Origin: Sediminibacillus albus
GTDB taxonomy: Bacteria; Bacillota; Bacilli; Bacillales; Amphibacillaceae
DNA length: 64,000 bases
Direction: 5' to 3'
NCBI RefSeq assembly: GCF_900101125.1
Contig: NZ_FNFL01000002.1
Coordinates: 62,001 to 126,000 of the forward strand
This document shows positions 26,873-40,736 of the stretch, one piece after another. The first letter of the stretch is position 1, and each line of letters starts with the position of its first letter. The position numbers were made by a program, and so were the translations under genes. The notes under the pieces are model-generated. The model saw nothing but the letters and a program-made list of their open reading frames with translations. It was not told where the DNA came from and ran no database searches.

Positions 26873-26893
26873 ATAATTTTCACTCCTTTTTAA

Positions 26894-27745
26894 TTATCTT
26901 CCTCTCGGTAATGTGATCTTGCTAATCACTGGTAAATGGTCGGAGACGTTGGTCTGAATAACTTCTGTATTGGAAACAGTCAAGTTTGAAGAAGCGAGAA
27001 TGTAATCAATCCGTTTTTGGGGAGAAACAGCCGGATATGTCCATCCGCCTTCGCCTGTCCACACATCCTGCAGCCTTTGAAATAAGGGCTGTAACTCGGG
27101 CGCATCAGGCGCTGCATTCATATCCCCGGCTAAAATGACACTCTCTGTTTCAGGCATGATATTCAGCATATCTTCGACCTGCATTTCCCTTACCAAAGGA
27201 TCTGCCCGGTAATCCAAATGGGTGACGTAAAAGGAGAATTTGGCTCCTTTGGCATTAATCCGGACGTCAGCAAAGCCAGGTGCTAACGCTGGGTCTGGAT
27301 TGCTGTCTTGTGTAGACAGCCTTGTTATCTCCCGGTTTTCAGCTTCAAGGATTGGATGTTTGCTTAACACGGCCACACCGAATTGCCTTCTTGGTTCACC
27401 TACGTTGAGGGGATCCTGATCGTATATAGGGGCAAAAAATGCATGCATATCTAATTTTTCGGCAAGGTACGCCAATTGATTATCAAAGTTGCTTCGCCAG
27501 GCCCAATGGACATCGACTTCCTGCAGGGCGACAACTTCTGCATCTGATTCTTGAATGGTTTCAGCTATCCGGTCCAAATCATAGTTGCCATCGGTGCCAA
27601 TTCCTGTATGGATGTTATAGGTCATTACTTTGATCGTGACGTCTTTTGCGGGAGTAGATAAATCCGATTGGGCGGCAGCAATGGAGGTGGGTGTGATTGT
27701 GAATGCCAGTAAAGCTACTAGACAAAAAAGCAATTTTTTCTTCAT
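26894..27745 (-). CDS. secreted endonuclease/exonuclease/phosphatase family protein
   Basis: A 283-residue exported metal-dependent phosphohydrolase of the DNase I-like fold. A signal peptide (MKKKLLFCLVALLAFTI onward) precedes VMTYNIHTGIG, VVALQEVD (metal Glu), LAGDMNAAPD (Asp, Asn) and a final SDHLPV (Asp-His pair). All core catalytic residues are in place. The open frame extends 73 codons further upstream, but the ATG at 27745 follows GGGAGGAA and gives a normal signal peptide, so I reject the longer form. It is the first gene of a two-gene operon with the NagZ-like enzyme. The substrate could be a phosphodiester, nucleic acid or phospholipid head group. Confidence 0.87.
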   Translation of the reverse strand: MKKKLLFCLVALLAFTITPTSIAAAQSDLSTPAKDVTIKVMTYNIHTGIGTDGNYDLDRIAETIQESDAEVVALQEVDVHWAWRSNFDNQLAYLAEKLDMHAFFAPIYDQDPLNVGEPRRQFGVAVLSKHPILEAENREITRLSTQDSNPDPALAPGFADVRINAKGAKFSFYVTHLDYRADPLVREMQVEDMLNIMPETESVILAGDMNAAPDAPELQPLFQRLQDVWTGEGGWTYPAVSPQKRIDYILASSNLTVSNTEVIQTNVSDHLPVISKITLPRGR

Positions 27746-28095
27746 TTTTAATTCCTCCCAATTTGTTATTGGTCTGAGAAATCCTGTTGGGGGTAAGTAA
27801 ATCTTGATGGGCTCCTGCCGTTCAAGAGTGAGGGAATACGTTTTCAGTTGTAGTTCTCCGGCCTCCTTTCTAACACTAGAATAGGTTTCATGATAAGCGT
27901 ACCTGCTTCCATTATAGTTGTCTATACCATAATAGTACCAATATTCAGAAAAAGGAAGAAACAACCATGAGTCTATTTACCTGTTTTTTCCCACGGACAA
28001 TTATTTCTGGTAACTTGGAAGGAAGTTCATTGCTTTCGTTGGCTCGAATTAGGGCAGGATTTAGCGAATGAAAAACTCTTAGAAAACAGCCTACA

Positions 28096-28126
28096 AAAAG
28101 AAAGGACCACCTTTAGCAGGCGGTCC
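28096..28126 (-). terminator. terminator behind the betaine-binding pseudogene
   Basis: On the minus strand GGACCGCC (28126-28119) pairs with GGTGGTCC (28111-28104), followed by TTTCTTTTTG. It lies seven bases after the ancestral stop codon at 28133, the typical spot for the original gene's terminator. Confidence 0.75.
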
Positions 28127-28132
28127 TCCATG

Positions 28133-28350
28133 TTATTCTATCCATTCATTAATGATATCCTCGTTTTCTTTTACCTATTTTTCGGCTCCGTTTATAGGCT
28201 CTTCAGCTTCGTTTACGGCTACCATCAGTTCACCGATGGCATCATCATCCATCTTCCAATTTTTCAACCATTCGTCGACTTTCGGATAGTCTTCCGCATA
28301 GTTAGTGGAAATAAGTCTTGCATTTTCGATCTTTTTTTGGGACTTGTTTA
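28133..28350 (-). pseudogene. C-terminal remnant of a glycine betaine ABC substrate-binding protein
   Basis: The minus-strand frame encodes a segment typical of the end of OpuAC/ProX-type periplasmic-binding proteins: DYPKVDEWLKNWKMDDDAIG, then LMVAVNEAEEP and NGAEK. A TAG stop at 28175-28177 interrupts it, and the same frame continues with VKENEDIINEWIE and an ordinary TAA at 28133. Where homologues usually have Trp (KWV), the stop replaces it, consistent with a TGG-to-TAG change. No N-terminal part, signal peptide or partner transporter genes are nearby. Homology fades upstream of about 28350. Confidence 0.7.
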
Positions 28351-28847
28351 ACAAGCACATGGTCCATTGCTTCACCTGCCCTTTGTTTAAAATATTAGGT
28401 TTGTTAAATACATCCTTTACAAACTTCGTGTTAACGACTTTCAATGAAATGTCAAATCGATAACAAAAAAATAAATTATTGTACGTTCCATAATGCGGGT
28501 CCTTGGCCCCGTTAAAATTCATCATTCGCTTTGACAAAAAATGCGTCTAGTGCATTTATTAAGTTTAAAACGTTAAAATTCTTAAACAAAATCACTATTT
28601 ATTGGGGGGGGATGGACCATGGATTAATTTACACAACAATTTATCGGCCAGTGGGTAGACGCCCGGTCAATATTGATTGAAATGGCAAAACCCCTTGTTA
28701 CAGTAATGGTTTACCGAACGTATTTTAAATTTATATAGCTTAAGGCACTTTTTTTAAAAATCAATTAACTTTGACTAGGACCGACAAAATGTGTTAAAAA
28801 ACAGTTACGTTCAATGGATAAAAATATGATGCTGAGGTAGTGTTTAA

Positions 28848-29699
28848 ATGAAGATAAAGAAAGTTTTAAACAACAATGTAGTCATCACAGAAAATGAACA
28901 GCAACAAGAGCTGGTTGTGATGGGGAGAGGGCTGTCCTTCCAAAAAAAGGTAGGGCAATCAGTAGATGAATCAAAAATAGAGAAAACGTTTGTGCTGCAA
29001 AATACAGGTACTTCAGAAAAACTAGTTCAATTATTGAAGTACACTTCAGAGAAATATTTAGACATAGCTTCGGAAATTCTAGAATATGCTCAAGCAGAGC
29101 TGCCATATAAATTAGATGAATATTTGTATGTTGCGTTAACGGACCACATTAGTTTTGCATTATCCAGACAAAAACAAGGCATTCAATTAAAAAATAATCT
29201 TTTATACGAAATTCGAAAATATTATAACAGGGAGTACGAAATTGGTGTGAAGTCTTTAGGTATAATTGAAGAGCACACAGGCATTCGTTTGGATGAAGAT
29301 GAAGCAGGCTCTATAGCATTGCATCTGGTAAATAGCCAAATTTCTGGAGATAACATGGAAACTGCGGTTCAAGTAACCGGCATGGTTAATAATATTTTAA
29401 ATATAGTGAAATACCATTATCAAATGAAATTGGATGATGCCTCGATTAATTATGAACGTTTCATAACCCATCTGCGTTATTTTTCTATTCGCTTTATTAG
29501 AAAAGAGAAAATGGAAGATACGGTGGATGATTTTATGTTTGAACAGGTGCAAAGAAAATATGAAAAAGCTTATGCTTGTACTGAAAAAATAAACATCTAC
29601 TTGAATAAGAATTTTAATTGGTCTCTATCAAGAGATGAACAGGTGTATTTAACGGTTCATATTCACCGAGTAACCTATCGCCAGCAAAATACGTCCTAA
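28848..29699 (+). CDS. licT: LicT/BglG-family transcriptional antiterminator
   Basis: A 283-residue RNA-binding antiterminator: N-terminal CAT domain (about 1-55, starting MKIKKVLNNNVVI), PRD1 (about 65-170, with ALTDHISFAL) and PRD2 (about 171-283, with FITHLRYF). In the absence of substrate EIIBgl phosphorylates PRD1; HPr-dependent phosphorylation of PRD2 activates it. A matching RAT RNA target and terminator lie between its stop and bglP (29806-29890). It opens the licT-bglP-bglA-bglA unit. The gap upstream (28540-28847) shows no supported gene. Confidence 0.93.
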   Translation: MKIKKVLNNNVVITENEQQQELVVMGRGLSFQKKVGQSVDESKIEKTFVLQNTGTSEKLVQLLKYTSEKYLDIASEILEYAQAELPYKLDEYLYVALTDHISFALSRQKQGIQLKNNLLYEIRKYYNREYEIGVKSLGIIEEHTGIRLDEDEAGSIALHLVNSQISGDNMETAVQVTGMVNNILNIVKYHYQMKLDDASINYERFITHLRYFSIRFIRKEKMEDTVDDFMFEQVQRKYEKAYACTEKINIYLNKNFNWSLSRDEQVYLTVHIHRVTYRQQNTS

Positions 29700-29712
29700 A
29701 ATGAATAAATAA

Positions 29713-29726
29713 TGAAAACGGTTTAA
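29713..29726 (+). promoter_or_regulatory. CcpA cre site upstream of bglP
   Basis: TGAAAACGGTTTAA matches the cre consensus TGWAANCGNTNWCA except for one position. It lies about 65 bp upstream of a TATAAT (29792-29797) that probably serves bglP. Glucose repression of the beta-glucoside genes is predicted. Confidence 0.6.
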
Positions 29727-29777
29727 AAACTTATTGACTTAATAAAAAGGCCATGTTAGATTTAAGTTGTTAATTAA

Positions 29778-31847
<2,070 letters not shown>

Positions 31848-31863
31848 TAAAGGAAACTTGAAC

Positions 31864-31905
31864 AGGAATGCGTTTCCATAACATACAGAAACGCCTTTCC
31901 TTTTT
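31864..31905 (+). terminator. hairpin between bglP and the first glucosidase gene
   Basis: GGAATGCGTTTC and GAAACGCCTTTCC pair with one mismatch around an 11-base loop and are followed by TTTTT. As an intra-operon hairpin it would lower glucosidase expression relative to the permease or mark a processing site. Confidence 0.6.
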
Positions 31906-31926
31906 AAATAAGCAAATGCTGCTTAA

Positions 31927-33387
<1,461 letters not shown>

Positions 33388-33432
33388 AGCAGGGGGCACC
33401 CCTCACTAATATTATTTGAAATAGAGAGGTGA

Positions 33433-34881
<1,449 letters not shown>

Positions 34882-34995
34882 GTTAAGTTGAAACAAGCAC
34901 TTTTAATGAGAACCCAGTGGACGATAATTATGATTCATTGTATGTAAGTTAAATTTTGGTTTTAATAATCAAGGCGCTTTAATGGAGAGACGAAA

Positions 34996-35588
34996 AAAAG
35001 AGGTTGGAACATAACATACATTCACTTGCAAAAACCGAACGATAACAGCATAGGAAATCTTAAAAAGGCCATCTTCATTTGTGTACTGCTGAAAACAGTT
35101 TGCAGATTTTCAGAGAAGGAAATCCACGGAGACTCCTGCGTGAGGAAAGGCCTCGGTGAGACCCGCAGAGTGCAAGCTCTAGGAGGCTCACCAGCCGCCT
35201 GCGGAAAGCGTAGTGTATTTCCGCAGTGGTCGTCATGCAAGGTAGTAACAACAGCCCTATCAGCGCAGGTAAAGGGGGGAGCACGAGTCCGAAGACCCCG
35301 AAGGAAGCCGTTTTTTGCTTCTGAGGAGAAGGAACGCTTCGGTAGCGACTCATCGCACGCAGAAGATGGATCCTTTAGGCTGAAGTCGTGTCCATGGAAA
35401 GCGGAGTATTCTGTCGGCGCAAGTTTAAGCACCCAACCTTGTTAGAAGGAAGAAATAGAGTTGTCACTGGGTCCGCAGGTTATCTTAAACAATGAAAAGA
35501 AAAATCGAACGAGTTCGAATCCTAAGGATTGCGAAACATCGTTCGATTTTTGCTTTGGCCCACTATCTTTTTGTCCCAACCTCTTTAT
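34996..35588. repeat. intergenic repeat element with nested inverted ends
   Basis: The outer ends AAAGAGGTTGGAAC (from about 34998) and GTCCCAACCTCTTT (about 35573-35586) form a 14-bp inverted repeat with one mismatch. An inner pair, GCAAAAACCGAACGAT (about 35027) and ATCGTTCGATTTTTGC (about 35537), matches 15 of 16. The interior holds the GC-richer Bacillaceae repeat (GGAGACTCCTGCG near 35128, GCGGAAAGCG near 35201). Open frames on both strands inside it are not genes. Partial relatives occur at 8880-9060 and 52094-52143. It separates the bgl operon from convergent genes. Confidence 0.8.
35491..35548. terminator. bidirectional hairpin at the edge of the repeat
   Basis: AAAAATCGAACGA (about 35491) pairs perfectly over 13 bp with TCGTTCGATTTTT (about 35536-35548) around a long loop. 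T/A-runs at both ends would let it terminate the bgl operon from one side and the beta-propeller genes from the other. Confidence 0.6.
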
Positions 35589-35600
35589 AGTTAGGCTAAG

Positions 35601-38378
35601 TTACTCTTGGTTTGTCCATAGGTTGATATCATCAAAGTAAACAGTCCCTATTTGATAGCTTGTTGTATATGCATAGATGCGTAGATATACCGCATTTTCA
35701 GGAGCTATACCCTGAGTGGTAACTTCCTCCCATTGTCCGAGCATGCTTTCAAAATGGTTAGCATAGTTAGCGACTTGGTTACCATCGTTATCGTAAAAGC
35801 GTAACAGAAAGCTTGCAGAACCTTCTTCAGTAAAAGCTCTAGTTGATGCCATATACTCGACACCAGGTTCAACATCTATAGTGTCGCTATATAGGGCAAC
35901 CGACGCTGATCTGACGGAGTCAACAATCTTTAGGCTACTGTCACCACTAAAACTGCGTTCACCTGAAATTTCATGGTAATGTTCTTCCGCTTCTTGAAAT
36001 GCAGATGTCCAACCAGGTATTGATTCATCTGTCAAAGGTTCCTCAAAGTCGGGGTTCGTTAGCGGTATAGAATTCACTGGCGACTCATCTTCAGGTGATA
36101 AGGTTTTTATAAGATTTTCGACTTTAGTATTCAATATATTCTTTGCTTTATCTGAAATAAATTTTGACATAGATTCCTTGTTCAGATGTTTAAGCAGGTC
36201 GTTCAAATGCTTGATAGCTTGACTTTTATCACCCTTATTTAAATGGTGTTCTGCTTGTTCTAATTTATTAGTCAATTCAGCATAAACTGGTTGCATGATG
36301 TCTTCTGAGGAGTGATAACGGTCAAGAATTTCCTGTATAAGCCCTGCGCTGGTTACTTCAACCTTGTAAAGAAGTGTGCGGTTAGACGGAAGTGAGTAGT
36401 ATATGTTTCCGTCATCTCCAATCGTAAAAGATTTTGCATCGGTGATCTTATAACTGACAAGTGTTTCAGGATCAATGGCTGTTAAATTGTTATCAAATTT
36501 AGCATATAATATGTCGTTTGACCATTCAAGGTCAACGGTTTGCCAATCCGCATAATGAAGAGCTCCATCAGGGTAAATCTTTTTGCTTTTTACAACGTCT
36601 AACGTATCAGGGTCCAAAGCAAAAATAATATTATCTACAGCTCCCCATAATAAACCATTTTTACCAAAGGATAAATCGCCGATCGTCTGAGGGTTATTTA
36701 TACCCTCAATTGAGAGGGATATTTCTTCTATTTTTTGTTCATTTTCTACATCCCACTTAAAAATTTTGGCCTCCTCAGCAACTGGATCTATTCCCAGACC
36801 TCCGTTAATGGTCGTTGAACCATAAACAATACCGTCTTTATAGGCCAAACTAACCACGCTTTGATTTTCTACTATATTACGGTAGACAATTGGAGTTGTT
36901 TGTTCTGTCGCATCATATAGAGTCAAAGCCCCGCCTAATTTACCATAATCAGGAATACTTCCGACAAAAGTCTTTCCATCTGCGCTAATAATATCACTGA
37001 TTCTATCTTGGTCCTCGCCAATTTGAAACAGTTGCTTTGGGTTATTGTCTGCAGGTTCATTATTTGTATCATATTCAAAAATTCTTGCCCCAGGGTAAAC
37101 GCCAAATAGCATTTTATTCCCCACAGAATGGATGCTATCTCCTTGTCCCAATTTGAAAGAGACAGTGGAGTTGTCAATTGGATTAAAAATTGCTCCTTCT
37201 GTAGCTTGTGTACCACTTATATATATGTTCCCATCGGGACCATTCTTTACTTTATTCATAATCGCTGGCGCCCCTTCTACTAAAGAAGGGCGTTCGATCA
37301 CTTGGTTTGTCTCGATATTAAATATCGTTACACTACCACTCCAGTTAATCGTAACAAGACTTTTACCAGGCAGGTCTGGATCACTTAACTCAACCCAATC
37401 TGCGCCACGTAAGCCACTGCCATATCTCATGCCTGTGTCAGTTATCTCCAGTGTGCTCAAATTGATCGACATGAACTTGTCATCAGGTGTCATGTAATAC
37501 ACAGATCCATTGTATGATTCTTCTTCAACATGTAAACCTCTTACGTTTGGAACGATAACATCAAGCCACTCTTGCGTTTGCGTGTCGTAAATGTAGCCAT
37601 TGTTAGTGTCATTATACCTTATAAACAAATAGCGATTATCCACCTTGTCCATGTCATACACAGTACCGGTCTCATCTAAAGAAGCAGCAATGTTAGTTTT
37701 CTCTCCGGATGCAATATTATATTTAATTATCTTATCTTTCGCAGTTCCGGCATAAATGTTTCCGTCTATATAAGCGATTGAGCGAATATATTGCTTTGAC
37801 GACTCATTGATCATTTTTCCATAATTTGTTACTTCTTCGTTTTTCGGATTAAACTTATAAACGTTACCACTCGGGTAGGTACCAACATAGACATTCCCTT
37901 CAGGGTCAGATGTTATTGAATATGGAAAAGTTTGACCTGGAAATGTAGCGACAACCTCTGCATCCTTCGTCTCAGGAGAATATTTCCAAAGCTTTGCCCC
38001 CCCGCCAATGGTAGCTACATACAAATCACCATCGACTGTCACCTCATGTGCCCATGTACTTTCTGCGTCTTCAAGGGCGATTGTCCTTAGCAGTTTATAA
38101 TTATCCAGATCTATCACATTTAGCTTGGCAGGTATCCCTTTTGCTGTAGTGTACATGACGTTATGACCATCTTCTTTTCCAACAGCGCCATCGAAGATAC
38201 TAACAGTTCCAGTAAGTGGTGCTATTAACTTTTCTGGTTCTCCGTAGGAGGTGTTAGCTAGTTCTGACGATTCCTGCCCCGAGTTTGCTTGGACAAGAGA
38301 TGGGATTCCGGCTAAAACAAGTATTAACAAACCTGCCAATATTAACAACCAATTGTTTACAATAGACTTTCCTTTCAT
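35601..38378 (-). CDS. large secreted beta-propeller protein with C-terminal carbohydrate-binding-like domain
   Basis: A 925-residue exported protein of unknown activity. Signal peptide (about 1-31, ending LVQA); a long series of beta-propeller blades (about 50-700) with repeats such as DPEGNVYVGTYPSGNVYKF; an alpha-helical linker (about 705-790, charged); and a beta-sandwich domain (about 795-925) beginning NPDFEEP and ending TVYFDDINLW, which looks like a CBM4/9-type carbohydrate-binding module. The propeller half is clearly paralogous to the 660-residue neighbour 20 bp upstream. The number of blades suggests two propellers. It could be a polysaccharide lyase, a binding protein or an unrecognised hydrolase; no catalytic motif is certain. 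Confidence 0.8.
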   Translation of the reverse strand: MKGKSIVNNWLLILAGLLILVLAGIPSLVQANSGQESSELANTSYGEPEKLIAPLTGTVSIFDGAVGKEDGHNVMYTTAKGIPAKLNVIDLDNYKLLRTIALEDAESTWAHEVTVDGDLYVATIGGGAKLWKYSPETKDAEVVATFPGQTFPYSITSDPEGNVYVGTYPSGNVYKFNPKNEEVTNYGKMINESSKQYIRSIAYIDGNIYAGTAKDKIIKYNIASGEKTNIAASLDETGTVYDMDKVDNRYLFIRYNDTNNGYIYDTQTQEWLDVIVPNVRGLHVEEESYNGSVYYMTPDDKFMSINLSTLEITDTGMRYGSGLRGADWVELSDPDLPGKSLVTINWSGSVTIFNIETNQVIERPSLVEGAPAIMNKVKNGPDGNIYISGTQATEGAIFNPIDNSTVSFKLGQGDSIHSVGNKMLFGVYPGARIFEYDTNNEPADNNPKQLFQIGEDQDRISDIISADGKTFVGSIPDYGKLGGALTLYDATEQTTPIVYRNIVENQSVVSLAYKDGIVYGSTTINGGLGIDPVAEEAKIFKWDVENEQKIEEISLSIEGINNPQTIGDLSFGKNGLLWGAVDNIIFALDPDTLDVVKSKKIYPDGALHYADWQTVDLEWSNDILYAKFDNNLTAIDPETLVSYKITDAKSFTIGDDGNIYYSLPSNRTLLYKVEVTSAGLIQEILDRYHSSEDIMQPVYAELTNKLEQAEHHLNKGDKSQAIKHLNDLLKHLNKESMSKFISDKAKNILNTKVENLIKTLSPEDESPVNSIPLTNPDFEEPLTDESIPGWTSAFQEAEEHYHEISGERSFSGDSSLKIVDSVRSASVALYSDTIDVEPGVEYMASTRAFTEEGSASFLLRFYDNDGNQVANYANHFESMLGQWEEVTTQGIAPENAVYLRIYAYTTSYQIGTVYFDDINLWTNQE

Positions 38379-38398
38379 TTAGTATCTCTCCTCATTTA

Positions 38399-40369
38399 TT
38401 ATCTTTGATATTGATAAAGTTTATGGTCCCTGGCAAAGTAGAAGTTTCCTTCAGCATCTTGTGCAAACAATGAAGCATCATCTACAAGCGTTTCTTTTTC
38501 CAATGTCTGTGGATCTACTTTGAAAAGTTCGTTATGTGTTTGTCCATATAGGTAGCCATCAGCATCGAAGGTTAAGAATCCTCCGCGCCATAAATGTCCA
38601 ACTGCATCCCAATTCAATGAATATAATTCTTTTACTTGAACTACTTGATTGGTTTGTGTGTCATATTTAAATAGCACACCTGACGTTAATCCCCATAAAT
38701 TACCTTCATCATCAAATGTTAGCGCTGAAACTGCTTTTTCGCCAGGTACTGGGACGGCCTCTGATACTTTTTGTCCGCTTTCCATATCCCAGATAAATAA
38801 TTGTGCTTCTTCTTCCGTAGGTTGGATGCCTAAACCTCCCCAAACGGAAGTCCCTCCATAAACTAACCCGTCTTTATATGCGAGCGAGATTACACTTTGG
38901 TTTTCTACGATGTTTCGATGAAAAGAATAATTATTTGTTGCTGGGTCGAAGATGGTCAATGCCCCGCCTAGTTTTCCATAATCAGGTACAGTACCAATAG
39001 CAAGTTTGTCGCCAGCAGAAACCATGGCAAAAGGCCGATCTTGTTCTTTATCTTTTAAACTGAAGTGCTCTACTGGATTAACACCAAGTTCATAAGGTTC
39101 ATCAGGATTATAGGAATAAAGATGAGCACCAGTATATATTCCCATATATAGTTGGTCATGATGTGCCACCATACCCTCGATTTGTCCTAATCCTTTATAT
39201 TCTGTCAGTTGGTCTGTAGTATAATCATATTCTGCTAGTCCACCAGAAAAGTAACCCCCTACAAATATATTTCCGTTAGGGCCTTGGGTAAGTGATTGGA
39301 TTTCTACTGGCTCTCCTTCTATCTGTCCAGGTGTAATTTCGGTGTTGCCGGTAATTGGGTTATATTTTCGAATGTCTCCATTCCACGCGATACTTGCTAA
39401 TGTTTTACCAGGAAATTCTTTCGTGCCGAGGTTAATCCAGCCGAATCCTCGAGCAGAAAAAAGATCGGTAAATCCTGTTGCTTTTAACTCGAGTGTATTT
39501 AAATTATAAGAAAAGAGTTGTTCATTTCTAATTAGATAAACATTGTTTTGTGGTCCTGCTGAAGAGACATCTAGTCCATTCGCATCTTCAATCTCATCAA
39601 TGACTTCCATCGTTTTCAAGTCGTATACTAGAATAGTGCTAACTCCACCAGTGACTCTAGCAAACATTTTATTGCGAGCAATGCTAATATCGTAAACATT
39701 TGATGCTTCAGAATATTTGTCAGGTAACGGTATTTCTTTGGTCTCTCCTGTATTAATGTCCAGCTCCACGAGATTAGCCCCATTTGTTCCAACACCGGCA
39801 TATGCTTTGTCTTTATAAATATCTATGCTTCTAACATATTGCTGCCCTTCGACCATTTGACCATAATCCCGGAACTCCCCCGTTTCAGGATTATATTGGA
39901 ATACCTTTCCACTTGGGTATGTTCCTCCATAAATTCTTCCCTCATTATCGGAACTGAGCCGCCAAATAAAAGATTCCCCTGGCAGAGGTGTTCCGAGGTT
40001 TTCAATATGGTCACTGCCTGGTTCATAACGGTACAATGTTCCATTCGTGTAGGTACCCATATAGACATTGCCATCGGGGTCTACTGTAACTGCCCAACTA
40101 TTACTGGCACCCTCCAAAGAAAAACTATCAACTAGTTTACCGGTTTCAGCATCAACTACATTAAAAACAGCGGGGGACCCGCCGGCAACGGCATAAATCC
40201 AATCTTCACCATTTGGACCCTTTCCATAGGCTCCTCCAGGAATAGAAACAGCATTTAAAGCTGTTCCAAGGTCACGGACATTACTTTCATCAGCTGCTAC
40301 ATTATTATTTTCAGCAAAACATAAATAAATAGAAAACATAAATACTAAAAAACAAGTTAATTTACGCAT
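38399..40369 (-). CDS. secreted beta-propeller protein
   Basis: An exported protein of about 656 residues consisting of a signal peptide (LTCFLVFMFSIYLCFA) and propeller blades to the end, with recurring motifs like DPDGNVYMGTYTNGTLYRYE and DNEGRIYGGTYPSGKVFQYN. It shares blade sequence with the 925-residue neighbour but lacks the linker and binding domain. The start is uncertain: the GTG at 40381 is too close to AGAGAGGG; TTG at 40372 and ATG at 40369 are both possible, and ATG is given. A cre site lies about 100 bp upstream. Function unknown; both genes probably serve glycan capture or depolymerisation. Confidence 0.78.
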   Translation of the reverse strand: MRKLTCFLVFMFSIYLCFAENNNVAADESNVRDLGTALNAVSIPGGAYGKGPNGEDWIYAVAGGSPAVFNVVDAETGKLVDSFSLEGASNSWAVTVDPDGNVYMGTYTNGTLYRYEPGSDHIENLGTPLPGESFIWRLSSDNEGRIYGGTYPSGKVFQYNPETGEFRDYGQMVEGQQYVRSIDIYKDKAYAGVGTNGANLVELDINTGETKEIPLPDKYSEASNVYDISIARNKMFARVTGGVSTILVYDLKTMEVIDEIEDANGLDVSSAGPQNNVYLIRNEQLFSYNLNTLELKATGFTDLFSARGFGWINLGTKEFPGKTLASIAWNGDIRKYNPITGNTEITPGQIEGEPVEIQSLTQGPNGNIFVGGYFSGGLAEYDYTTDQLTEYKGLGQIEGMVAHHDQLYMGIYTGAHLYSYNPDEPYELGVNPVEHFSLKDKEQDRPFAMVSAGDKLAIGTVPDYGKLGGALTIFDPATNNYSFHRNIVENQSVISLAYKDGLVYGGTSVWGGLGIQPTEEEAQLFIWDMESGQKVSEAVPVPGEKAVSALTFDDEGNLWGLTSGVLFKYDTQTNQVVQVKELYSLNWDAVGHLWRGGFLTFDADGYLYGQTHNELFKVDPQTLEKETLVDDASLFAQDAEGNFYFARDHKLYQYQR

Positions 40370-40470
40370 CAAATCGTTCACCCTCTCTTTTAGTTATTAA
40401 AAAATATGATTGCAGCCAGGTTCACCTCCAATGTACTTTTAACTAACCTATTACAACTGATGCCTTCTCT

Positions 40471-40484
40471 GTTAAGCGCTTTCA
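40471..40484 (-). promoter_or_regulatory. probable cre site upstream of the beta-propeller operon
   Basis: On the minus strand TGAAAGCGCTTAAC agrees with 12 of 14 positions of the CcpA cre consensus. It lies about 100 bp before the first propeller gene. The remaining gap 40382-40736 holds this site, a terminator and an AGACTTGT-containing stretch (40525-40538, minus strand) that partly resembles the operator motif at 41513 and 47736. Confidence 0.55.
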
Positions 40485-40680
40485 AAATCTGTATAGTCCA
40501 TATTTTCAGACAATTTTCAACCTATAACAAGTCTTTTAAGAGTCCTTATGATAATCAGGACTTACGGCCTATGAATAGTTTATAACAGTTAAGAAAGCAA
40601 ATATACATTTTTACTGCACAAGTGCAACTAAGGTATTCGCCCCAACAGTTTGGCGAATGCAAGTTTTCAGAAACACTAAA

Positions 40681-40712
40681 AAAGGTTTAACCCCATGGGT
40701 GGGTTAAACCTT
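40681..40712 (-). terminator. terminator of the DUF624 gene
   Basis: AAAGGTTTAACCC and GGGTTAAACCTTT form a perfect 13-bp stem. On the minus strand the stem is followed by TTTTTAG. It lies about 25 bp beyond the DUF624 stop. Confidence 0.8.
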
Positions 40713-40736
40713 TCTGTTAATAATGTTCTAAACTGT

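Noticed and set aside
27746-27964. N-terminal extension of 73 codons on the EEP-family gene.
   Set aside because: It would bury the signal peptide, while ATG 27745 has a strong GGGAGGAA site and gives a normal exported protein.
28612-28736. Short frames after a G-run, one reading MDHGLIYTTIYRPVGRR and another reading FTQQFIGQWVDARSILIEMA after an early stop.
   Set aside because: No homology is recognised, one frame is interrupted by a stop directly after its start, and the G-run is a poor ribosome binding site. There is too little to call even a pseudogene.
35022-35445. Open frames of 92-139 codons on both strands.
   Set aside because: They lie entirely within the intergenic repeat element, overlap each other and have no recognisable domain or good ribosome binding site.
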